A DNA stretch of 64,000 bases from Branchiostoma floridae (lineage: Eukaryota > Chordata > Leptocardii > Amphioxiformes > Branchiostomatidae), in the NCBI RefSeq assembly GCF_000003815.2, contig NC_049979.1, positions 17,882,082-17,946,081 of the forward strand, written 5' to 3'. The notes under the pieces are model-generated. The model did not search any database and was not told the DNA's origin. It saw nothing but the letters and a program-made list of their open reading frames with translations. The position numbers and the translations under genes were made by a program. Shown piece after piece: positions 24,435-36,400 of the stretch (positions are counted from its first letter, which is position 1; every line of letters begins with the position of its first letter).

Positions 24435-27400
24435 ATGGAGAGACGGAACAAACTTACACGGTCACCCTCCATGAAGAGGAGGAGCAAGCCCACACCTCTC
24501 TCTGACAGGGTGAGTTGGGGAAATATAATGAATTTCCGTCACGGTTGTATTCGGGTTTAAGTCTGAATATCTGTTCAAGGAAAATCATTATGGGGAGGGG
24601 GGTATCTTACCAAGGAGTTTTTATCAGTGGTACTACTATGTAAAGCAAAAAATTAATTATGCTTCGTTATTCTCACCTAGCCAAATCTATGTTGAAGATA
24701 GAGATATGTGATATGTTGATATCTTCCACTTTCAAAGTACTCAAGATAGGAATTTATTATGGTACAAAAGTTATAAAGCTCTTACATAATTTTTACCAGA
24801 ACAAAACTGATAACACACACAAGTGTCTGAAAGTGTATATTATGCATGGTGATATCTTCACTTGTGCTTGTTGTGTTGATGCTAGGTAACTCTGGAGAGA
24901 GTACTGGGGCTGACGCTCACCAATAACTGTGGTCTGGCCAGCAGTCCTGTCACTGGAGTTATTGCCTATCCCGCTGGGTAAGTATACTACACTTGTCTTG
25001 TGGATGGAATCCGATGGATATCAGATTACCATTAGTTGTATAAACAGCTTTCATGTATCAGCCAGGTATCACTGACTGGTCCAGGTTACGTTGTGTATTG
25101 CCGAATTGTTGTTGTTCTAATACAGACAGGCATGGTTTCCAAAAACATTCAGCAACACTGATAACTCACCTCAAGTCAGACACATTTTGTAATTTAACCA
25201 GGTTGTGGCACCAAACTACCTGGGTCTGATATTAAGGGTAATTTTGTGTGTAAGCCACTTTTGCAAGTCAAACAGTGCTGAGTCCAGCATTCACTTGATT
25301 CAGGCTGTACAGAAGTGGGAGGCGGGGGGATACTTGTCTACATCAGAGCAGCATGGAAGTTATCAGATAACCACACATGTTAAAGCTTTAACCTTGTTAT
25401 GCTGTTAGTCAGAAGTGGAATATGCAAACAGGTTTTGTCACAGATACCAACTGGAACTGAACAACCATGTCATGACTCACTGTCCATCAGTGATTACTTC
25501 AATTCAGTTCTGTTCTTTTGTCCCATCGGGTTACACTGTTGCTGGCAATCCTGTAAGTTTGTTAAGTTTGCAGTCCCAGCACACTGATCATACCTGGCAC
25601 AGTTTCATCATAAGCTTTATCGTAAACAGATATGTGTACAATTTAGATACCAATTTTCTTTGTTGCTCTCATCAAGAGGTATAACCCTTCAAAGGACAGG
25701 AAGCAACATATGGGCCTTACAAAGCTCAAACCTCCTTTCCAGGTCATGTTTGATCATCCCTCAGTGAAACAGCAAACACAAAGAGGAGTGTAAACAGCTT
25801 CTCTGCATGCTGGTTTGATTTTTCCTGGAGTTAAATAGAGAACCCTGTTTGTCAACGGAGTTAGTAATTAGGTAGTTCTGTAACTGACCTAAAACAAGGA
25901 CAAGTTGAGGAAGATTTTGTGTTCAGTGACCTGTAGTAAGATTGGGAGCCTGAATGACTGATTGTCAAACATTGGTTCAGTGTATCATTTTTTACTGACA
26001 TTAACTAAAGATGAAGGGCAAGTTAAAATCCCCACAATGTAGACAGAAGGCTCTAGAAATAGTAGAATGTTGATGAGTGTATGTACTGTCGACACATATT
26101 TTCAGGACAGGGAGGGGGTAGGAAACTAGGATGGAACTATCAGGACAGAACTCAACCCTTGTAATGATGTTAACTGTTCATCAGCAGCACTGATAGCTTT
26201 ATTACAATAAATGAAAACCCGAAATATGATTTGAAAGAAAGCAAGCTCTTACTGAGTCTTAGATAAACATGCTGGGGTGCAGGTTGAACTTTAGAAACAG
26301 ACAGGTTAGCTATACTTATGGATGCCTAGGATTTTATGAAGTCTTTAGTTGATACCCATTGGAGATGTGTAAATCATAGTTACTGGCTGGTCTTGCAGTA
26401 AATATTAGTCACACTCACAGACTCAATAGAGTCAACAGAGTCACTATATATTTCTGGTTTGTTGGAATTTCGAGCACCTTTTTCACAGATTAACATTTGT
26501 GTCCACACTGGATGCCACTGTGTTCAGCCTGTAATCAGTTAATTTAGATGCACTATGTTCATTTATTGTCACCTATGGTATAATGATTATAAGTGACCCA
26601 TAAAGCATAACCTTAATGTTTATATGTTATGTCAAAAGCCATTGGTGCAAGGGATGTGTTCTCAGCACATAAACCGTAAACCATGTCTGCTCTCCCTTCT
26701 AAGCAACATACCATGAACAACCAACTTGACAAGGGCCATTGCTGCTATGTGAACTCGATATTTGTGTTGTTCACCTTTTGTTAGCTTTGCTTGCCTATTG
26801 TTTGGTGTGCCTTCACCACAATCAAGACAACCATTCATGGCGCAGTTCCAATGGACTCAACTTCTTGTCAACAGTATTAACTGTGACAAATTGATTCACT
26901 CAGCCATGATCTGTTTTGCATTTGCCAAGTTTTTGGACAGGCTCAACCTCAGCGCATATTCATGTTTGGCTGCAGAATAATCATGTGCTGCTTTGTCAGC
27001 TTTTAAAAAGTTATCAATATTTTACATCATTCAAATAGTTCAAGATAATATTTTGTCTGCTGATATGTTTTGTCTACTAGCCTGTTAAATTTGGATTTGT
27101 TCCGGTCCAAGAACCTGGTTAAAGGATAGAGAAATGATAGTTAGATATTCATCTGATACAGATTGCTGTAGTATCAGGATAAGGAAGTTGCTAAAAGTGG
27201 AATCACAAGGACATGACCGTAACACAAGACCAGTTGGTTATTCCATGATACATACTGTACTTTGAAATCTTCCCTTTCTGTCTGTGTGGCCATGACCAAT
27301 TATTTGTAGGACTAGGAAAGATATATTGTTTGGATATTCCAAGATCACTCAGAAATATCCTACCAAGGATTGTTCCTACTCGCATTGGTTTCAGGTTCCA

Positions 27401-30400
27401 GATAATATTATGTACAGTACTCTTAATACTGCATTTTCACCAATCTAGCACACATAGATGTCGAGATTGGACCATGTCTGAGCACCACTGCTGATTGACC
27501 ATTTAGTTGATTGTGAGGAAGTGAGAGGACAGATACTGTGACCTTCAGAATGCCTCCGCCACTAACAACTATTGCATTAAGCTTAGCGCAACCTATTGAA
27601 GGTCCCTTGTCTGCATACCACATTAACAATGTTTATTCAATCTTAAACTTAAATCAAGAAAGCTTAAGAATAGCTATTCATAGTGCAAATCAGTGGTAGG
27701 TAAGACTGGGAGTAATGCATGAATGTGGCCTTAGCTAAAAAATGTCTAAACACTGCAGCATCCTGTTGGTATTTCAGACAAGGATATATGTAATTCCGCT
27801 GCAAGGTATTCATGTGTGACATATGTTTCCAGTATGTTTTGTGTTCAAATTCAAAGCCTGTTAACTGTCCATAAATTTCTTTTTTAAGGTTTTGTCAGTC
27901 TTTAAAAGTCACCCGAAAATGATAGCCTTAATGTTGTGTTTATGTTGGCATGGTTTCTGTCACAATAGCTGGCTTTAACCCTAGGCCTTGTGCTTGATCA
28001 ATGAAGCTAGGTGATATTTCATGAGGTACATGTACAAGCTTTAGGACAGGACAGAAGGTCAGGCTGCATATTATGACAGCTGTCTCACGCGTCATCTCTG
28101 GCACTGCAGAAGTGGAAACATCACAGAGGAGGCTTCGATCCCAACAATCTCAGCAGCTGGAGACATTCTAATAGGGCCTGATATTTTTACATCCATTAGA
28201 AGCAAAGGAACAGCTTTGGACTGGAATGTATACAGTTTATACCCTCAAGGTAGAAATCAATAACAGGGTTCTCCCCAGAATTTTTTAGTATAGTGGAGGG
28301 GCTGGCAAAAATAACCCGCACCAACGTGCTGCACTTTCATGAAAATGGGTTCATTTTGCAATGACAGAGGGTGTCAAATACTACAAGTATAATATACTGT
28401 TGTTATTCCTTTGTTGTGAAGTGGCAAAACTACTATTGTTTTGATCATTGCTCATTCACAAGTTTTTGCAGACAATGCTGACTGGAAAAGTGATGCCACT
28501 TGGTACAAAAATCTGTGAATTGTCATTAATCTTAGCAAAACTAACAGAGAAAATAGGGAAGAAACACACTAAATTTGAAAAATAGTATAGTGGAGCTGGC
28601 TGAGAGTATAGTGGAGGGCCTCCCTTATTCCACTCTCTGGGGAGAACCCTGAATAAGTGCTGTTACCCCTAGTCACATCATTTGGAATTTTGGATACTGT
28701 ATAATAATATCAGCAGCTTATAACTGTAGCAGTCATGTAACGTAGCTTACACTGTCTTCATCTTCATGAAAATTGCAGAACATTTTTAGACTTCTAGATA
28801 ATCTGTGATGATGTACCTGGCTACTATTATAATACATGCACGAAGTTGAAGTTGTCCATATGTAGCTGCAACAACCTCTCCTCTTTTCAATCCTATTCCT
28901 GAGTATTCATAGCTCATGTTTCATACCAAGTGCCTTCAACTGTTGTTGAATTGTGAGGTCTAGAAAAAGTCTAGCTATAGAGGTGTAAGTGTGCATGTCA
29001 CAGGTGTAGGAAAAATCTCTCTCACAGGTATCAGGTCTCCACTACGTACATAAGAAGTGTTGCTTTCCATGAAATAAAGTGGCTTAGTAATTGACCCATT
29101 GCTGAATTTATGGAATCTGTTTAAAAAAACTGACTTTATCATTTTATGAAGTTTCAACTGCAACCAAATACTTGACAACAAATACTACCCTACAACATGT
29201 ATATGTCACAGGAGAGATGTCGATCCAGTAGAATCGTCGATTCTCCTAGGAGAGATCTCGATCGGAGCTGGTCCTAGGGCCAGCTCCGATCGGGGTCTCT
29301 CCTAGGAGAATCGACGATTCTACTGGATCGACATCTCTCCTGTGACATATACATGTTGTAGGGTAGTATCCAAACTCAAATGATGCTAAGATATTGGAAA
29401 CAGACTGCGATCGGGATCTCTCCTAGGAGAATCGGCGATTCTACTAGGAGAGACCCCGATCAGAGTTGGCCCTAGGACCAGCTCCGATCCAAACTCAAAT
29501 GATACTAAGATAAAGGAAACAGCAATACTTTTTTTGATAAACAATGATTTTATTTAGTATTAAGGTATTTCGGTTGGCTAAATTGGCATTTTGACCTTCC
29601 ATTGTTCTCTTATTAATGAATTAAGAAAGAATTAAGCCGTAATGAATATTGAAAGATGGTCATACAAGAATTCTAAATCTGATTTTTTGGAGGCCAAATT
29701 GATGACGTCATCAGGTTTTATTGCCCCTAATCTAATTTTTTCTATGACAAAATACAGCACCTTGGTACATACCACTTCAATGAAACTATGTTTTTCATGT
29801 GCATAATGATGAAGGCTACAAACGCACTGTTGCGCAAACTGATATCTACTAACAATCTGTAGTTATTAAGAATGAATTTTTTTAATTAGATGAAAACAGA
29901 CATTTTCTAATTACTACAGATCATTAGTAGATATCAATTTGTGCAACCCTGTGTTTGTAGCTTTCATCATTATGCAACGAAAAACGAAGTTTCATTACAG
30001 TGGTATGTACCATAGTGCTGTATTTTGTTAGAATTCTTGAATGCCCATCTATCAACATTTGTTACGGCTCCATTCTTTCTTAATTCATTCATAAGAAAAC
30101 AGTGGAAGGTCAAAATGCCAATTTAGCCAACCAAAATTCCTTACGTAAATGCAAACCTACTAACTCATTAACAACTACACACTAGCCTACTTGTGTCTAC
30201 AATGTTCACTGAAGGCTACCACAATAGGGTTGCTTCTTCAACTTTACTCAAGGTAGACTATAGTATGTAGCATCACTTTCATGGTAAATGAGTATGTTTT
30301 CTGATAAAGTAATTTCTGATACAGTAGTGGCAAAAATCTTATGATATGTGAAAGGCACCAACAGGCGATCAATGTGTCAGTATGCAAATTTCACAGCGTG

Positions 30401-33400
30401 GGAAGAACTCGAAGAACAATTACAACTGTAAAGTCGTCAAACAGGTGTCAAAAGAATAAGTAGAGTTCCAAGATAATACTCACTATTTCACACCTATTGA
30501 GTACATTTCACTACTGACACTAGTCACTGTCTAGACACTAGTCACTGTCAAAATACCATGCAGAGTTTCAAGATATTACTCTCAAGATCCCGATTGCAGT
30601 CTGTATCCAATATCTTAGCATCATTTGAGTTTGGATCGGAGTTGGCCCTAGGAGAGACCCCGATCGCAATCTATACTAGTAGAATCGTCGATTCTCCTAG
30701 GAGAGATCCCGATCGCAGTCTGTATCCAATATCTTAGCATCATTTGAGTTTGGATTGGAGTTGGCCCTAGGAGAGACCCCGATCGCAATCTATACTAGTA
30801 GAATCGTCGATTCTCCTAGGAGACCCCCGATCGGAGATGTCTGTGCGATATTGAATGCTACTTTGCAATTGCCTGATGATTTGGTGTTGAAAGAGATACA
30901 GCCTAAGATTACCAGGATGTTTGGAAGTTTGAAGGGAGGGTCTGACTGAAGATATGTTCAGTCCTATTTAGGTCATTACAGGTCAGCTGTTGGAAGCCTG
31001 CTGGGTTAGACAACCTAGGTAGCCAGGCAACATTTCCCTGGGGACAAATTTGTTTCTCATGCCTAAACACAACACAGGCTCATCTTCAAGGTTGTTTTAA
31101 GTGCTTTGAAAGGTAAATGGTAATTGTGCAAATTGTTTAAATTGTTTTAACAATTGTTTTTACAATGCACATATGGTGTCATCTTAAATCTAGCACAACA
31201 AAAACAAAAACAAATAGTCTAACAAGTCACATATAATTACATCATACTTAGTGACGCACAGTGGCAAAAACAGCAATATCAGACAATTACAGGTTCAAAT
31301 TTGCTTTTACATGTTGACAGACATGTGTATAATATGCTCTTGATATGGCACACTCAAAGTTTCTTAATTAGCACATGAAAAAATGGTTGTGTATACAGCT
31401 TCCTATAGTGAAAAATGTTATTACTTAGTTTATCTCTCTGCTGGCATTGCCTAACCAATGCATATTTTGGTAATGGCTCAGCCCACAGTGGGGAGGATAT
31501 TAATCCTGTTGTAGATATGTTATATACCGTAGCAATCTAAGTTACATAACATAGCAATACTCACGGCTCACAACTTACCAGCTGCTTATCTGAACCATCA
31601 GGCTTGGTCACCTATCTCCTTCAGACAGATGTGCACCTATGACATTTGGACTGCAGTTCTACCTGACGTAATATGAAACTGAAATATATGTATAAGTAGT
31701 TCGTTTATCATGGGTAAAGCTGCCCCCAAACCATTTCTAAGTACTATAGGCACTGTTGTCATTGGGTAAATATTATACTGGTGCATTTCTTTTCTCTGTA
31801 GTTCTGTGACAACGATGTCTGCTTTTCTGACAGAAGCAATATTGTTCATTACTTGAAATACTGTGCTACCCTTCACTTGCAGTCTTTGGAATTAAAGGCA
31901 AGACTGATTGCAAGAAGATATCCTTTTTGCTAGACTGTCATATCCGGTGTTTCTCACCAATATCCCACTTCTCTGGGAACAGGATCAAGTCATTCACATC
32001 CACATAAAGTGATATGGCTCCGTTGGTATATATCAACTCCAGGATATCCTTCTTTCTGCCTGCCATTGCTGTTGGGCTGAAACATGTTATTATGGTTACA
32101 GAAATATCAAGTTTATGTAAGAATGATACTAAGATCTAGACTGATGTACTGGACTTTCAGCCTCTCTTGTATCTAATTGAAATCTACATGTTGTCCCCAT
32201 CACACTGGATATTTTCCTTTACCCAAATGCTTTCACTGACTGGTGCATAATGTCTGCCAATGGGCTAGGGGTCATGCATATAAAGGAAGAATAAATATTT
32301 TGTATCTGGCATCCTGAGACGCAGAGAGTAATTAACACTAAACTGTGAGACAAATATCCTAGAATTGTCATGATGCTGTCACTTGCTGTGTGATACAGCT
32401 ACTGATTCATGCTTAAGAAGAGACAACAAATTTTTATTCATATAAGTAAGTTTTAAAACCATAAGTATTTCATTTACCACCCAAAAAGATACATTTTTTC
32501 AAGGAAGACAGTTAACATTAAGGTAAATTCTCAAAGATATAATGAAGTCTCCTTGACCAATTTGAAATACAAGAAGACTTGCAAAACTGCTTTGTGTTAT
32601 TCAATTGTGTCAAGTGACAACCACTCTGTTTACCCAACACAACCTCCTTGCTGCCTTCAAGAGCCTGCTTGCTGACATTAGTGTCTAGGGATTTGTTTGA
32701 AAGTGTTGAAATTTATTCTCTCTTTATGATATATCCTAGATAGCCTTTGGTTTGCTGAAGATGAAGAAACATTGATACATACTCTGTTCATTGGTGGTGG
32801 ACCATCTCATGCAAGGATAATACTTATCCTTGCATAAGATATCCTCAGTTCCAATGATATAGATAAATGGATAAAATGCTATCCCATTGAGATTGTAAGC
32901 ATTCAGTCTGTCTGGACCAGCTTTGACCTTGGAGTTAAATCTGTCATGAACTGATAAGGAAAACCTCAAGCCAAATTTGGTTTTGATGGATCTTAGTTGG
33001 AGTTGACAAGATGTTACATGAAATCGCTGTTTGTTTTGCTATAATGCCAGATCCACTGTTACTACACTATATTTTATACATACATGTAGCATGGCAAAAC
33101 AGAGGTATTACAAAGGTTTTACATTGGCAATATGTATGGCTATGGTTTACCTCGATATACATGTACAGTGGTTTGTAGATGGCTGGCATTTCTTGCATGA
33201 TTATTGAATCCTCTAGCACAAAGTAACACTAACAGTAACTGGGGTCAAGCACCACCAACTGATAAGTAGTACTGGTCTGGACCTTTTTAGTCTAGCAGGT
33301 AGTGCATTGGGTTTGTGAACTGGTGGGCCCAGGCACACTGTTCTACTTGTCTCGCCTCTTGTGTTTCACCTCCTTCACTGTTAGTGTATTTATCAGTGAT

Positions 33401-36400
33401 ATATTCTCTCTTAGGTTGCCAGTTACACAAGGTAACCTGATGAAGAATGTCAGAATTGATTCTGACTCTGATGTCATTTCCTGATTTGGTTTTCTCCCTG
33501 TATTCAGTTAAAAAAGCATGCTTTTTGTTGTCTGTCCGCTAAAGAAAAGACTATTCTTTTCATCATATGCTGAGTCATCTGTTGAATAAGTGATCTTTGT
33601 TATTATAGCTAATGAAGCTGATATGATGTTTAGTGCTTAACATTGTTTAGTTGTACAGTGAAGTACTGTAACTGAATAAAATTACACAGAATTAATTTAT
33701 CAATAGACCTAGCTGAAAGTTATTAAGTTTAACTGAAATTGCTTTTCAATGATGTCTTACTGCTTATACTGGTCAGTATGCAGTACATGAAGGATAGAAA
33801 TGATGACTTTATCCATTTTGTAAGGTACTGGATCAATACAGGTCTTGTTGAATGTTCTTGTTGAAGATAATTTCACGCTGAGCTCATTGTTTGAAGAATT
33901 CTAATTGTTGGCTGCCTGATACCCAGTAGTATTGGGACTGTAAGGGGAGTGATTTCTCCTGTGTACACAGTAATTAGTACCTCCTTTCACAGGAAACTTC
34001 ACAGCTCCTTGACGATAGGGTAGGTTTGTCATAATACACACCAGAAAGGGTTCATTACACATCATCATGTGTGTTATGGTGTTATTTGGTAGCTCAGCTG
34101 AGAGATGTTGTGTTCTAAACTGTATGTTCTAAATTATATGAAATACTGTCCAGTGTAATGACCAAATGAGTTATTTAGTTATGTATATTATAAGCAAGTG
34201 TATTTGAGTACAAGGTGCCTGAAAGAAATGATATGAATATACATGTATGATAGTATGTAGGAAAGGTCTCCAACGATTGTGAAATGGAAGACAGATTATA
34301 TTTTATTTCTGAAAGAGGTCAACTTGTCTAAAATGTGGATGTATTTTGATACTAGCAAATGATAGCACTACCAGGCACATGGCAAACATGCCAAATTTGA
34401 CCAAACCCTTTTGGCCTCTCCTGTACCTAAATCTGACCCCCAGAACGTGACTGTAAGAGGTAAACTGGCTTGTTTGTTGCTAGATCTGGTTATAGTTGAA
34501 GATATCATATATCAGACAAGTCTGGCCTGGTGCTCAGTTTGGAACTAGTTCTGTACCTATAACATATCATATGTCACCTAAACAGCAGGTGTGATAATGC
34601 CTTGTGTGGTCTGGGTCCTTGCCAGATATATTGAATTAGGAATCATTAACCAATTTAGGTGTACAGTGTAGCCTAGGTTGATTATATGTGGTATTCACAG
34701 AGATGTGAACATATGAATTATGGGTTCAATACTGCAAGTGTGCAGCTGATGAAATCGTTTTAAGTGAGTCATGACCCAAGAAATGGCTTTATCTTTTTGC
34801 TTTATCTATAAGTTAAGTGTAACAGTCCTTCCGTACCAGTTTCTTCTCAGCCTTGTCATCACCTATGATAAGGCATTCCTGCTATTATGATAAGGCTATT
34901 CCAGCAGCATTTATATTGTGTGACTTGGTAATGTGCCCGTTTTAGTTCTACATCTTCTTCTCTTATGGATGAAACCTGCCTCAGAGACTTAAAGCATTAT
35001 TGCAGTACTACCACTAGGATATCAAACAAGTTGAAACAACATCTAAGGACATTTGAAAGAAAAAACATCCTACCCTTGTTTCAGATGTGTGGTGGTGCTA
35101 TTCAACACTAAGAAGAACAAGCAAAGTCATATCTTTAATACTTCAAGGTGAGTTAACATAATCACCATTTCCTTTCGTTGTCTTCATCTGTTTGTCTTTC
35201 TACAAGATTATGTACAGTTTTCAAGTAATGTATCATGCAGGGATATCTATCTCATGAATGTATTTTGCATATGGTTTATATGTTTTCTTTCCCCCGACAG
35301 AAAAACAATATCAGCATTAGCGTTCTCCAAAGATGGGAAATATGTGGTCACAGGAGAGGTGAGTAAAAAAAACTGTCAATGTGGATAGCAATACTATGTT
35401 CAATCATCCTTATCAGTATTACCATTTCAAATCACTTGTGGTTGTTAGGGCCTAACACCTTTTTTTGCTAACATCATATCATAATCAAGTCTGCCCATTT
35501 TTCTTTTCAATCACTTGTATATTATTCATATTGCAATGAAACCCATAATTAATTCATATACCATGAGGTGATACTGAAAGATGTGGTTATGTTCCATGGC
35601 AGAGTGGGCACCAGCCAGGGGTGCGTGTGTGGGATGTTGAGGAGAAGACACAAGTTGCAGAGTTCCAGGGACACAAGTTTGGAGTGTCATGTGTGGTAAG
35701 TCAACAAGAGATAATACATTGTTCTTCTATCACTTTTCATTGTTTGATGATGTCCTTGTGATGTTAACATGTTACGTGAGAAAGGTTTGACCACTGAAGT
35801 ATCACTAAGATTGACAAAATAACACTGACAGGATATGTCACTCTTTTGTTTGCAGCCCTCTCCTCCAACATGAAGTATGTGTTTCTGTAGGCTACCAACA
35901 CGACATGCTGGTGAATGTGTGGAACTGGAGAGTAAGTGTCATCAACTCTTCTTTATAATGCCAAGATAGAAATATCTAAGAAAGCACTTTTTTTACAGCT
36001 TTGTGTAAAACGTTGTACCCATATTAATTTTTACAGTGTATGATTCTGTTGCTGGACCTTACTTTTCCATGTTGATCTTTTCCAGACAAGCACATTGGTG
36101 GCTTCAAATAAAGTTTCATCAAAGGTAAATTAATACCTGTATATAACATTAGTTTGAATGGAGGGGGAAGGTGTAATATAACAAAACCTATTATCACTCT
36201 ACCTTCTACTGTAAAGACTATCATGTTTAGTAATCTTTGATTGTATCCTTGAAAATAATGTGCATTAAGTGTCTGTTGACTGTTGAATTTCCCCGTTTGT
36301 TGGTCTATACAAATGCTTTGTATTTTCAGTGATAGAGCTATATTACCTTTTTTTACAGCCATTTGTGATGCCTTATCAGGGAAGTTGTCCAGTGTTAGAA

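Larger units (their letters stand above)
24978..35084. other. Intron 2 of the WDR62-like gene (10.1 kb)
   Basis: The largest intron in the window. Apart from the hAT-like element at 28264-28651 and the composite palindromic cassette at 29182-30840, I see AT-rich unique sequence without convincing exons. Confidence 0.6.

Noticed and set aside
29182..30840. CRISPR array or bacterial-type repeat
   Set aside because: The repeats are 119-bp units and palindromes without regular spacers, in a eukaryotic intron.
30755..30949. 64-codon open frame starting in the 119-bp repeat
   Set aside because: Most of it is translated satellite repeat, with no independent support.
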